Shown here one piece after another: positions 42,115 to 51,866 of a stretch of DNA of 64,000 bases (within the stretch, counting starts at the first letter, position 1; each line of letters begins with the position of its first letter). The translations under genes and the position numbers were made by a program. The DNA comes from Lewinellaceae bacterium. Lineage in GTDB: Bacteria; Bacteroidota; Bacteroidia; Chitinophagales; Saprospiraceae. The notes beneath the pieces were generated by a model that ran no database searches, was not told where the DNA came from, and saw only the letters and a program-made list of their open reading frames with translations. The stretch covers positions 1 through 64,000 of the forward strand of contig JACJYP010000008.1 in assembly GCA_020636045.1 (NCBI GenBank), in the 5' to 3' direction.

Positions 42115-45100
42115 TTACTTTTTATCGGTTTTCCGGTTTTCAGTTGCGGTTTGCTGGTTTTGTTGCAAGGCGGCTTCGAGTTTTGCGAAGCGAATTTCGA
42201 AAGCGGCGTTTTGTGCTTTTAAATCTTCTACCTCGGCAACCCGGGTTTCGAGTTCGGCGATGCGTTTTTGCTGGGCTTCGATGGTCGCTTGCTGGTCCTG
42301 CACCGCTTTTACCAGCAGCGGCGTGAGCTTTCCATAATCCACCATCCAGGGGTCGGTGGTTACATCGTCGCCGCCTTTGGATACGGCGCCGGGGTACACC
42401 GTGTACAGTTGCTGGGCGATAAAGCCCGTTTCGGTAAGGCCCGGCGCGGCGCGGAATTCGTAGTCGCGCACCTGGATGCGCATCAGGTCGTCGATAGAAA
42501 AGCCCGTCGGCGCGATGTTTTGCTTCAGCCGGATATCCGAACTGGTGTTGTAACTGACCGTATTGGAGTTGTTCTGGCGGATGGAGCCGATCTCGAGGTT
42601 ATTCGGATTATAGAAGCCGATCATGCGGGAATTGGCGTTGTTGTTGTTGACTTTGCCCGCCTGGATCCTCAGGCCGTTGTAGCGGGTATCATTGTCGGGG
42701 TCGGTCGAAGTGTTATGAATGATCGCAACATAATCATCAACCGAAGCGCCTCCTTCTACCTCCAACCTGGCCCCGGGGCTGGCCGTACCGATACCAACAT
42801 TGTCTGTGAAATCTGCTGTGCCGCCTACAGTCAGCGTATTAACCGGAGAAGTAAAACCGATACCGACATTGCCGTTGGTTCCCAGTACGGTCAAACGCGG
42901 CGCATCCCCGTCCCTTATTTGATAACTGCCATTTAAGGCAACGGTATGCTTCCAAAGATTGGAGGCATTCTGGAGTGCAATGGACTGGTCGCCATTGTGT
43001 GAGGCAGAGCCGACGTGCAACAGCTCGGTGGGGTTGATGTTGCCGATGCCGACATTGCCGTCTGTATCTACAAAAACGCCTTCGTTATCACCATCCCCGG
43101 AAAGATAGTTGCCGTCGAGTTGAATGTTTTGTGTGGCCATGTGGTTGCCGAGGTTGTCTCCGGGCAAGGTTGACAAGTCCACTGAATTTCCGGCTTCGAT
43201 GCTCAGGGTAGTACCGCTGAGGCTGAGGGTCTGATCGTCGGGAATTCCGGAGAGTGCCGAGCCGTCGCCGACAAAGGCGGTGGCCGTGACGGCGCCGTTG
43301 ACATCGAGTGCTGTGGCGGGATTATTTTTGTTAATGCCGACGCCGTTGCCCGCACGGATGAGAAATTGGTTGGTTGCAGTTGAGCCAAAGTTAGACGCAG
43401 TATTATCCGCCCAAACAAACGTACCCTTGTGCCTGGCTTTCGCTAATCGCCCGGCCGCAAAGCTATAATCGTCCGTCGCTTCATTTTGCAAACCTCCGGG
43501 AATGGTTGCGTAAGAGCCGCTGGCAATATTCCCGCCACCGCCGCCAACAGTGGAATAATTGCTACTGGCAATATTACTTGCGCCGCCACCTATGGTGCTA
43601 TATGCATTACTTGTGTTGTTGTAGCCTCCACCCACGGTTGCATAAATGCCACCGGCAGTGTTACTGCTGCCGCCACCAATCGTGCCGGAACCACCCGTCA
43701 CACTATTCACTTCACCGGCCCTGCCGCCGCCGCTGATGGTTGCGGAGTAAATACCGGGGTTGACATTGTTGCCACCATAGCCGCCGATGATGTTCGGCCC
43801 CGGAACGCCAAGGTCATTTTCAGCATATTCGAGCCGCAAGCCTCGTAAATTGTTGACACGAAAATCCAGCGGCATGTTGTCGGTGGTACCGATAAAATTG
43901 ACGGTGGTATCTGTGCCGGCGTTGCCGCTCAGGCTCCAGTTGTTGGCAAAGGGCAGGGCGACCAGGTCCACGCTGTTACCATCAACGATGCTCAGGGTGG
44001 TGCCGCTGAGACTGAGCGTTTGGTCGTCCGTATCAGTATCAATGCCGGAAAGATCGACCGAGTTGCCGTCTTCAATGCTCAGGGTGGTGCCGCTTAGGCT
44101 GAGGGTCTGATCGTCGGGAATTCCGGTGAGCGCCGAGCCGTCGCCGGCGAAGGTCGTGGCCGTTATTGTGCCGTTTACGTCGAGCGCGGTGGCAGGGTTA
44201 TTTTTATTGATGCCTACGCCGTTGGCGGCTCGGATAAGGAATTGATTGGCAGCAGTGGAATTAAAAGCCGTGTTTGTTCCATCCGCCCATACAAAAGCGC
44301 CGTTATGGTTTGCTTGCGCATGGTTTCCGGCCGCAAAACTGAAATTGCCGGCTGCCTCGTTGAACATGCCACCCGGCACAACGGAGTATTGACCGTTGGC
44401 GATATTTTGAGTTCCGCCGCCAACTGCGGAGAAGACCCCACCAGCTGTGTTGAACGTACCGCCTCCAACGACGGCATTTATATCTGCGGTGTTGGTGCTG
44501 CCGCCACTTACCGTGCCGCCACTTCCGGTAACCAAGTTGGCGGCAGTTCCTGTTCCTCCTCCACTGATTGTTGCGCCATAGACCCCAGGGTTTACGGCAT
44601 TTTTACTAGTGCCGCCAATAATATTCGGTGCAAAATGAGGGCCGATTTTCGCGTACTCGAGCCGCAGCACGCGCTCATTATTCACCCGAAAATCCATTGG
44701 CATCGTATCGGTAGTGCCTATAAAATTGACGGTAGTGTCCGTACCGGCGTTTCCGCTCAGGTTCCAGTTACTGGCAAAGGGCAGGGCGGTCAGGTCGATG
44801 GTATTGCCGTTTTCGATGCTCAGCGTTGCGCCGCTGAGGTCGAGGTTTTGCAATTCATTGGTTGGGTCAATATCCTTATCCTGGGAATCGGACAAATTGG
44901 TAAGCGATACAATATCTTCCCCGTCACTGGTATACTGGATAACGAACATATCAAATGATCCTGCGCTGGTCAGGGTGCGGCTGCCAAAAATGGCTGTTCC
45001 TTGGAAATGCCCCGTAACGTACACCTTGCCCGCGGCATCTGCGACAATACCGGTGCCAGAGTCCGAGTTTGGCCCGCCACCACCGACTGCCCACAAAATA

Positions 45101-46503
45101 TTGCCTGTGGCATCGGCTTTAAAGGCAAAAACATCGTAGGAGCCCATGCTGGACAGGTTCTGACTGCCCAGGCTGGTCGTGCCGCTAAAGTTTCCCGTGA
45201 CGTAGGCATTCCCTGCCGCATCCATCGCTATGCTATTGCCAATTTCAGTATTTGCCCCGCCAGCGCCGGCTACCCATACCACATTGCCCGCGGCATCGTA
45301 TTTGGCAATAAATACATCTTCGACTCCGGTGCTGGTTGCCGTTTGGCTGCCAAAGGTGGCCGTGCCCTGAAAACTCCCTGTGACATATACATTTCCCGCT
45401 GCATCTGCGGTGATACCTTGCCCGAGATCGTTTGACGTCCCGCCTCCGTCGGCAGCCCACAAAACATTGCCCGCCGGATCGTATTTGACTACAAACACAT
45501 CCCTGGAGCCGGCGCTGGTTAGCGTTTGACTCCCAAAGGTGGCTGCGTTTGTAAACCAGCCCGTGACATATACATTACCAGAGGCATCCGCAACCAGGCT
45601 ATTTCCGTAATCCTGGCTACTGCCGCCGCCGGAAGCCACCCACAGCACATTTCCCACGGCATCGAATTTGGCAGTAAACACATCCTCCTGACCGGAGCCG
45701 GTCAGGGTCTGGCTGCCAAAGGTGGCCGTGCCTTGAAAGAATCCTGAGATGTTAACATTTCCCCCGGCCTCCGTTGCGATATCGAGACCAAAATCTTCGT
45801 TTGCCCCGCCGGCACTAACAACCCACATCACATTGCCTGCGGCATCGTATTTGGCTACAAATACATCTTCTTCCCCGGAGCTAGCCACAGACTGGCTGCC
45901 AAAGGTGGCCGTATTGGAAAACCAACCCGTGACATATACATATCCCAAAGCATCCGTTGCAATACCGGCGCCTGCATCGGAACCAGACCCGCCACCGGCG
46001 ATTGCCCATAACACATTGCCAGTGGGGTCATATTTTACAACAAAAGCATCGCTGTTTCCCGAACTGCTCAGGGTCTGGCTGTCAAAAGTGGCAGTTCCCC
46101 TGAAAGCCCCGGTGACATAAATGTTGCCGGCAGCATCAGCAGCGATACCATAGCCTTGTTCAGAATCGATTCCACCGGCCTGGCCGATGAATGCCGGCTT
46201 CTGATCAGCAGTCAAGGAGCGGCCGCAATCCTTTACCCAGGCTGTGCCGGTAAAATAGTTGAAACAGGAGTCCTGGGTATTGTAAATGATCAGGCCGGCA
46301 GCCGGGCTGGCAATGGCATTGCGCTCGGCCGTAGTCATCCGGGGAATCAGCATGCCCTTGTCGCTGCTCTTTATATCGAGCATGGCCGAAGGGTCGGGCG
46401 TGGAATTATCCTGATTGATGCTGATCTGTGAAAAAAGTGCGGTGGTAATGCTGCTGAAAAAAAACAATATGGCGGCTATCCGAGGCAGATTCCGGTTTCT
46501 CAT
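42115..46503 (-). CDS. Secreted tail-fibre-type protein with SBBP repeats, YadA-like heads and S74 chaperone (module B, first)
   Basis: 1462 residues. Signal peptide (MRNRNLPRIAAILFFFSSIT.., cleavage near LFSQ), the ISINQDNSTPDPSAMLDIKSSDKG block, then SBBP repeats at about 110-510 (GNIYVTGAFRGTATFDSQT, VVKYDPTGNVLW). Two YadA-like head blocks follow (TVSGGSTNTAD and TIGGGSSNTAG), alternating with DDQTLSLSG units. Last come fibre repeats and an S74 domain with S1322/K1327 in SDIRLK and a coiled coil ending ENRKTDKK, like the first S74 gene of module A. The DNA of the last 600 bp before the S74 domain is nearly the same as in the 38072-42103 gene. It is the first gene after the module B operator and regulator. 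Proteolytic self-release is predicted, not shown. Confidence 0.85.
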   Translation of the reverse strand: MRNRNLPRIAAILFFFSSITTALFSQISINQDNSTPDPSAMLDIKSSDKGMLIPRMTTAERNAIASPAAGLIIYNTQDSCFNYFTGTAWVKDCGRSLTADQKPAFIGQAGGIDSEQGYGIAADAAGNIYVTGAFRGTATFDSQTLSSSGNSDAFVVKYDPTGNVLWAIAGGGSGSDAGAGIATDALGYVYVTGWFSNTATFGSQSVASSGEEDVFVAKYDAAGNVMWVVSAGGANEDFGLDIATEAGGNVNISGFFQGTATFGSQTLTGSGQEDVFTAKFDAVGNVLWVASGGGSSQDYGNSLVADASGNVYVTGWFTNAATFGSQTLTSAGSRDVFVVKYDPAGNVLWAADGGGTSNDLGQGITADAAGNVYVTGSFQGTATFGSQTATSTGVEDVFIAKYDAAGNVVWVAGAGGANTEIGNSIAMDAAGNAYVTGNFSGTTSLGSQNLSSMGSYDVFAFKADATGNILWAVGGGGPNSDSGTGIVADAAGKVYVTGHFQGTAIFGSRTLTSAGSFDMFVIQYTSDGEDIVSLTNLSDSQDKDIDPTNELQNLDLSGATLSIENGNTIDLTALPFASNWNLSGNAGTDTTVNFIGTTDTMPMDFRVNNERVLRLEYAKIGPHFAPNIIGGTSKNAVNPGVYGATISGGGTGTAANLVTGSGGTVSGGSTNTADINAVVGGGTFNTAGGVFSAVGGGTQNIANGQYSVVPGGMFNEAAGNFSFAAGNHAQANHNGAFVWADGTNTAFNSTAANQFLIRAANGVGINKNNPATALDVNGTITATTFAGDGSALTGIPDDQTLSLSGTTLSIEDGNSVDLSGIDTDTDDQTLSLSGTTLSIVDGNSVDLVALPFANNWSLSGNAGTDTTVNFIGTTDNMPLDFRVNNLRGLRLEYAENDLGVPGPNIIGGYGGNNVNPGIYSATISGGGRAGEVNSVTGGSGTIGGGSSNTAGGIYATVGGGYNNTSNAYSTIGGGASNIASSNYSTVGGGGGNIASGSYATIPGGLQNEATDDYSFAAGRLAKARHKGTFVWADNTASNFGSTATNQFLIRAGNGVGINKNNPATALDVNGAVTATAFVGDGSALSGIPDDQTLSLSGTTLSIEAGNSVDLSTLPGDNLGNHMATQNIQLDGNYLSGDGDNEGVFVDTDGNVGIGNINPTELLHVGSASHNGDQSIALQNASNLWKHTVALNGSYQIRDGDAPRLTVLGTNGNVGIGFTSPVNTLTVGGTADFTDNVGIGTASPGARLEVEGGASVDDYVAIIHNTSTDPDNDTRYNGLRIQAGKVNNNNANSRMIGFYNPNNLEIGSIRQNNSNTVSYNTSSDIRLKQNIAPTGFSIDDLMRIQVRDYEFRAAPGLTETGFIAQQLYTVYPGAVSKGGDDVTTDPWMVDYGKLTPLLVKAVQDQQATIEAQQKRIAELETRVAEVEDLKAQNAAFEIRFAKLEAALQQNQQTATENRKTDKK

Positions 46504-46548
46504 TGTATCCCGATTTTGTTTTTAATATTCTGATGAATATGAACGGGA

Positions 46549-46619
46549 CAAAGGTGCCGGTGAGCGCACCCGCAGGGTTTCCGGAAATGTTCCAAATGTT
46601 TCCGGAAATGTTCCAACAC
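46549..46619 (-). promoter_or_regulatory. Tandem 21-bp operator plus -7 element (module B)
   Basis: Repeats 46578-46598 and 46599-46619 agree at 18 of 21 positions; each contains the palindrome TTCCGGAA next to GTTCCAA. After exactly 21 bp comes CACCTTTG on the minus strand (46549-46556), the same box as in module A. The S74 start codon is 46 nt beyond it. This is the clearest copy of the arrangement. Confidence 0.7.
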
Positions 46620-46649
46620 TTTAAAAATCGCCTTTTTCGTGTCAAAAAC

Positions 46650-49600
46650 CTACTTTCTGAGGCTGCTGGGCGCCTGACCGAACTCCCGGGCGAAAGAAGA
46701 AGAGAAGTGCTGGAGGTGGCGGAAACCGACTTCAAATGCCACTTCGGAAACGGTCTTGTCGGTGGCAAGTAATAATTGCCGGGCTTTGTGCAACCGTACG
46801 AAACGGATATACCCGGTCGCCGACCTTCCGGTGAGCGCCGTCAGTTTGCGGTGCACCTGGGTTCGGCTCATATTCAACGCCTTGCAAAGTGCCGGCACAT
46901 CGAAGTTTTCGTCCTGGAGGTGTACTTCCAAAACATCTTGTACTTTTTGAATAAAGGCGTCTTCCAGCAGAAGGTCCCGGTCTATTTTCGCTTGTCTTTC
47001 GACAGCGGGAACGCCACCTGTATAACGCGCCTGTAGTTTACGGCGCAGCTCGATCAGGTTGCGGAGGTAGGTCAGCAGTTCTTCCTTGTCAAAGGGTTTG
47101 GCCAGGTAGGCATCAGCGCCGCGGTCCAGTCCCTTGATGCGGGAATCCAGATCGGCCCGGGCGGTTAGCAGCACGACGGGAATATGGCTGGTTCGCTCGT
47201 CGTTTTTCAGAGTATGCACCACTTCATATCCGTCTTTCAGCGGCATCATTACATCGCTGATAATTACGTCGGGCACAAATTCGAGGGCCATGTCGATCCC
47301 TTTTTGTCCATCCATGGCCGTCAATATGCGGTAATGGCCTTCTACGCAAACTTTCAGGTAATGGAGTACATCGACATTATCCTCGACGAGTAGTAAGGAG
47401 GGGCGACCTTCGCCCGGCCCGGCAGACAAATCGGGTTGCCGGATGGTACCGAGAGGCTCATCAGATGTTTGGACTTCAGGTATTTCCATGTAGCCTGCAG
47501 CTTCCGTCAGGCGAACAGGCAGCGCAACGACGAACTCCGTCCCTTTTCCGATCTCGCTTTTAACGGCCAGCGCGCCTTTCATGAGCGATACCAGTTCTTT
47601 TACCAGCGCCAGACCGATCCCGGAACCATTCCCTTGCCGGCTTCCGGTATTATCGACCTGATAAAACTGCTCGAATACTTTTGAGACCTGATCGGGCGCA
47701 ATACCAATGCCGCTGTCGCGAACAACGATCACTGCCCAGTTGCGCTCCTGTCCAGGGGGCGGGACGACGACGCGGTGGTGATCCGACGCCATACATGCCT
47801 GCCAGTCATCTGCGCACATGAGGTTCATGAAGATGCTGCCGTTTTCGGGCGTGAATTTGATCGCGTTGGAAAGTAGATTTGTCAGAATGGTCTGCATTTG
47901 GCCCTTGTCCACCGCTACCGGTATCGACTCTGTGTCGGAATCCACTTTCAGTTGTAATCCCCTCGCGGAGGACAGCGATTGTAAACCGCCCGCCAGGTAT
48001 TTGACAAACAACACCAAATCGACCGGTTCCGGCTTCAGGATCAGCGACCGGGCTTCCAGTTTGGCCAGATCGAGCAACTGATTGACCATCCTCAACAGGT
48101 CGGCGCCGTTGCGCTCGATGATAATGCCAGCCTGTTTGAGGGAAGCCGGCGGTTTGCCGGGACCGTATTCTTTTATTTCACCGGCCATTCCCTGTATAAC
48201 GGTCAGGGGAGTACGGAATTCGTGCGTAATGTTGGTAAATACCCTCGATTTGAAAGCATCCAGGTCCTTGAGTCGCAGGTAGTCGGCTTCGGCAAGTTTT
48301 CGCCGGAGCTGATAGCGGTAAAACAGGAAAATCCCGCCGCCTATCGCTGCCAGATACAACAGATAAGCCCAGTTGCTCCTGTACCAGGGTGGCAAGATGG
48401 TGATGTGCAAAGCGATCGGATCTTCACTCCAGACTCCGTCGTTGTTACAGCCTTTAAGTAAAAAGGTGTAGGAACCGGGGGGAAGATTCAGATAAACAGC
48501 CTTGTTGTCGGTAGCGGTATGCGCCCATTTTTCCTCGGCGCCTTTCATGTAATACCGGAATCTGTTTTTGGAAGGAATGCTATACTCCAGGGCTGCAAAA
48601 TGCAGCGTAATATTGTTCTGCGAAGCGGGTAGCACCAACTTATCCGTGAATTCGATCGACTCTGTAAGCAACCCGGTAGCATCACCCTGAGAAATCCGGT
48701 GGTTGTTGATCTCCAAGCCTGTGATCCTGATCTGTGGAACAGCCTTGTTGGGGATAAAATCTTCCGGATAAAAAACGACCAGGCCTTTCATGCTACCGAA
48801 CACCAGTCCGTCACCAGATAGTGATCCGTAACACTTTATATTAAATTCATTGGAAGGCAGGCCATCTTCTTCCGTAAAATTTTTCATGATACCGGTTTTC
48901 GGGTCCAGTCTGATGAGACCATGGTTCGAACTCATCCATAGCAACCCTTTTTTGTCGGCCAGAATGCCGTAAATGACGTTATCGGGAAAACCGCTTCGTG
49001 AATTGTAATGGGTATATTGCATGGAACGGGTATCCAGCCGGCTCAGGCCGCCACCCAGTGTACCTATCCACAATGTGTGCGCTTGACCAGGATCCCGCAA
49101 TAAACTGAGCACTGTATTGTTTTGAATGCCCTGATTACTCCCTGAATGCGCCTGTAATAATGTAAATGTGTATCCTCCTGTAGAATTCGGAACAGCCTGG
49201 GCCAGGCCTACATTAGTACCTATCCACCAGACTCCGCCGGCTGTGAATTCCACATCCCAGATATGATTAATTGGAATAGCGGCGTTGTATTTGAACTCCT
49301 GGAAGGTATGCGCAACGACATCGAAACGCACCAGTCTCGTGGTTCCGGCAATCCAAAGGTTGCCCTTGTCGTCTGCCTGAAAAGCATAATCCTGGTTTTG
49401 ACTTCCAGGCAATGTTCCGGCCAGCACCCATTGTCCGCTTTTTTCCGGTTGATGGTAAATTGAAAGCCGGTCATTTGAATGTCTCAAAATCCAATGCCTT
49501 CCGCGGGGATCGACATAGGTTCGCGTATCGACATCCAGCAGATTTGAAGCCGTGTGATAGGCAAATTCACGGGAAGACATGAACAGGCGCTTCTGCCCGT

Positions 49601-50732
49601 TTGAAAAGATGCCGAAATGCCCGGCAGCGTCTACCAAAACAGCGGTTTGCGGTGATAACTCCTCAAAATATGTCTGAAAGTAGTTCAGGTGCGGCGTGTA
49701 TTTCTTTAAGCCATAACCATTTGTACCCAGCCATAGAACGCCGGAGCGGTCGAGTAAAGAAGAAGTATAACCAACAGTTTGGTCAAAATTGATAACCGAC
49801 CTGGCTTTGGAGCGATATAATTTGGCAATTTTGAGATCGGTCTCTGTGAAATATATTTTTTTGCCCTCTATCATGACAGACAGCCCTTCGTCGCTATCGT
49901 TGTTTGACCGATACTTTTCCGGGAGTTCGGTTTTCGTCAGTTGAACACCGGCATCTGTCAGCCTTGCAAGCTCCGCTAAATTGCCTAACCAAACAGTATC
50001 AACAACTTGTCGGTAATTATTCAACGATGTGAGTCGTATTCCGTGATGCTTTAAAATACCCGTTTTTTTGGAGATGCTGATAATTTCCTCTTTGTCAAAG
50101 CTCCAAATGTTATCGGCAGTTTGACACAATAATTTACTGGCATTCAGGTCGAGCGCCCAGTGTTGAACGTTCCTGACTTTAACATTGCGCTGATCTCCGT
50201 GATCTGTGCTCTTTAGCGGTTGATCCAGGGTAATACAAAGGATATAGTCCGATGTGTCCCGCGCCGGGGAAATGCTGCACCATATTCTACCCTGCCGGTC
50301 AATCAGGGGCCTGTTAACTATGTTTTCTTTTAGTAGCCGGCTGTAAGGGCCGTCTGACTGAAGCGGGAAAAAGCGTTGTGTCTTTTTGTGAAAAATATTG
50401 ATCCCGTGGAGGGTACTGATAATCAGAAAGTCGCCCGATTCGGCAATGCCATGGACGTTATTTTCAGCAATGGAGTACGGGTCCATGGGATCGTTCATAA
50501 ATACGCGCAGTTCTCTCCCGTCGTAGCGATTAAGACCATTGCGGGTACTGATCCAAAGAAAACCTTCCGCATCCTGAAAGATCCCTTTGATAAACCCGTT
50601 TGACAGGCCGTCTTTTGTTGTCACCGTCGCAAACTTCGTCACCGGCTGTGCAGTCAGATCACAGCAACCCGGCCAGACGGTCATTGCCATGATCGTACAC
50701 AGGAAACTCCGGAATTTACAATGAATAAACAC
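46650..50732 (-). CDS. Hybrid two-component regulator (HTCC), module B
   Basis: About 1360 residues from GTG 50732 (MFIHCKFRSFLCTIMAMTVW.., signal peptide ending LTAQ). The frame is open to 50783, but that part lies upstream of the -7 box. Layout: propeller starting TTKDGLSNGFI (LWISTRNGLNRYDG, LWIGTLGGGLSRLD), Y_Y_Y, transmembrane helix (LYLAAIGGGIFLFYRY), HisKA THEFRTPLTVI (H837), HATPase (NLLSNAIKF, DSGIGIA, GSGIGLAL), receiver (LLLVEDN, D1160 in SDVMMP, KPF) and AraC HTH (VSEVAFEVGFRHLQHFSSSF). It is most like the module A regulator, especially in the kinase and HTH, in line with the similar operators downstream of both. Presumed target: the S74-S74-T9SS genes 46503 to 35869. Confidence 0.9.
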   Translation of the reverse strand: MFIHCKFRSFLCTIMAMTVWPGCCDLTAQPVTKFATVTTKDGLSNGFIKGIFQDAEGFLWISTRNGLNRYDGRELRVFMNDPMDPYSIAENNVHGIAESGDFLIISTLHGINIFHKKTQRFFPLQSDGPYSRLLKENIVNRPLIDRQGRIWCSISPARDTSDYILCITLDQPLKSTDHGDQRNVKVRNVQHWALDLNASKLLCQTADNIWSFDKEEIISISKKTGILKHHGIRLTSLNNYRQVVDTVWLGNLAELARLTDAGVQLTKTELPEKYRSNNDSDEGLSVMIEGKKIYFTETDLKIAKLYRSKARSVINFDQTVGYTSSLLDRSGVLWLGTNGYGLKKYTPHLNYFQTYFEELSPQTAVLVDAAGHFGIFSNGQKRLFMSSREFAYHTASNLLDVDTRTYVDPRGRHWILRHSNDRLSIYHQPEKSGQWVLAGTLPGSQNQDYAFQADDKGNLWIAGTTRLVRFDVVAHTFQEFKYNAAIPINHIWDVEFTAGGVWWIGTNVGLAQAVPNSTGGYTFTLLQAHSGSNQGIQNNTVLSLLRDPGQAHTLWIGTLGGGLSRLDTRSMQYTHYNSRSGFPDNVIYGILADKKGLLWMSSNHGLIRLDPKTGIMKNFTEEDGLPSNEFNIKCYGSLSGDGLVFGSMKGLVVFYPEDFIPNKAVPQIRITGLEINNHRISQGDATGLLTESIEFTDKLVLPASQNNITLHFAALEYSIPSKNRFRYYMKGAEEKWAHTATDNKAVYLNLPPGSYTFLLKGCNNDGVWSEDPIALHITILPPWYRSNWAYLLYLAAIGGGIFLFYRYQLRRKLAEADYLRLKDLDAFKSRVFTNITHEFRTPLTVIQGMAGEIKEYGPGKPPASLKQAGIIIERNGADLLRMVNQLLDLAKLEARSLILKPEPVDLVLFVKYLAGGLQSLSSARGLQLKVDSDTESIPVAVDKGQMQTILTNLLSNAIKFTPENGSIFMNLMCADDWQACMASDHHRVVVPPPGQERNWAVIVVRDSGIGIAPDQVSKVFEQFYQVDNTGSRQGNGSGIGLALVKELVSLMKGALAVKSEIGKGTEFVVALPVRLTEAAGYMEIPEVQTSDEPLGTIRQPDLSAGPGEGRPSLLLVEDNVDVLHYLKVCVEGHYRILTAMDGQKGIDMALEFVPDVIISDVMMPLKDGYEVVHTLKNDERTSHIPVVLLTARADLDSRIKGLDRGADAYLAKPFDKEELLTYLRNLIELRRKLQARYTGGVPAVERQAKIDRDLLLEDAFIQKVQDVLEVHLQDENFDVPALCKALNMSRTQVHRKLTALTGRSATGYIRFVRLHKARQLLLATDKTVSEVAFEVGFRHLQHFSSSFAREFGQAPSSLRK

Positions 50733-50743
50733 GTACAAAAGTA
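50730..50743 (-). promoter_or_regulatory. HTCC promoter element TACTTTTG-N3-GTG
   Basis: TACTTTTG at 50736-50743 followed after three bases by GTG 50732. Only this core is shared with the other HTCC promoters; further upstream the sequence differs from 18136-18165. Confidence 0.5.
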
Positions 50744-50845
50744 GGCAGGTTTGCTGTTTTCCGGACCTGCCTGTTTTTTGCAAAATCGGGCACCCGACTG
50801 TAAATCCATTCGAAAAGAACAGTCCGAAGTTCAGCCCTGTCTTCT

Positions 50846-51727
50846 CTACACATCACAAATATCCACCCCTGCCGCCAGGGAGGCCAGTTTATCCCCGGCG
50901 ACAGGAATAAACTCCTGCGCCACGTAACCTTTGAATCCGGTGTCGACGATGGCGCGCATGATCGCAGGATAATACAGTTCCTGCGACTCGTCGATCTCGT
51001 GGCGACCGGGCACGCCGGCGGTGTGGTAATGCCCGAAATAATCGTGGTGGTCGCGGATGGTCCGGATCACGTCGCCCTCGTTGATCTGCATATGGTAAAT
51101 GTCGTACAGTATCTTGAAGTGTTCCGAACCGATGCGCTTGCACAATTCGATGGTCCAGGGCGTGTTATCGGCCATGTAGTCCGGGTGATTGACTTTGGAG
51201 TTGAACACTTCTATTTGCAGGATCACGCTGTGTTTCTCGGCGAGCCCCATCACTTTTTTCAGGCCTTCCACGCAGTTTTTCAGGCCTGTCTCGTCGTCCA
51301 TGCCCCGGCGGTTGCCGCTGAAGCAGATCAGGTTGCGGTAACCTGCTTTTGCGACCAGGGGGATCATTTCCGAGTAATTGCGGATCAGCTGTTCGTGAAA
51401 TTTCGGATCGTTCCAGCCGTCCACCAGGTTGATCTCTGCGCCGTTGCACATCGACGAATCGAGTCCATGTGCCTTTAGCACGGGCCAGTCGGCCGGGCCG
51501 ACCAGGTCGATGCCCGACAGGCCGATCTGTCGGGCAAACACGCAAAGGGTGTCGAGCGGAAAATCGTTGAAGCACCAGCGGCATACGGAATGCCTGATGT
51601 TGCCCTTCCGAGCAAGCGGCTGCCGGCCGCTTTTCCAATCGACGGGAAGGGCATTCAGCGATCCCGGGGCGGTGGCCAGTGCGGCGCCGGAGAGGATTGT
51701 TTTGAGGGCTTTGCGACGGGTCGGCAT
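50846..51727 (-). CDS. Tat-exported sugar phosphate isomerase/epimerase family protein (hydroxypyruvate isomerase-like)
   Basis: 293 residues from ATG 51727, which starts MPTRRKALKTILSGAALATA with a twin-arginine-like signal; the frame extends to 51784 without adding a useful start. The rest is an AP-endonuclease-2-type TIM barrel: GLSGIDLVGPADW, LICFSGNR, VILQIEVFNSKVNHPDY (catalytic Glu of the hydroxypyruvate isomerase group), ILYDIYHMQINEGDV, GHYHTAGVPGRHEID and GYVAQEFIP hold the usual metal ligands Glu, Asp, His, Glu. The substrate cannot be told from sequence. It stands alone, next to the HTCC gene in the same direction, with about 110 bp between. Confidence 0.8.
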   Translation of the reverse strand: MPTRRKALKTILSGAALATAPGSLNALPVDWKSGRQPLARKGNIRHSVCRWCFNDFPLDTLCVFARQIGLSGIDLVGPADWPVLKAHGLDSSMCNGAEINLVDGWNDPKFHEQLIRNYSEMIPLVAKAGYRNLICFSGNRRGMDDETGLKNCVEGLKKVMGLAEKHSVILQIEVFNSKVNHPDYMADNTPWTIELCKRIGSEHFKILYDIYHMQINEGDVIRTIRDHHDYFGHYHTAGVPGRHEIDESQELYYPAIMRAIVDTGFKGYVAQEFIPVAGDKLASLAAGVDICDV

Positions 51728-51866
51728 GGTTCGATATTTTTTGGTAAACAAACGCAGTTTTGAATAACAACTAGGGTTTTTCAACCGGCAGCATCGGCGG
51801 GAAATCGATCACTGTTTATTCTAAAACAAAGCCGGTCCTTTGCTCAATAATACGCGCAGTCTTCTG

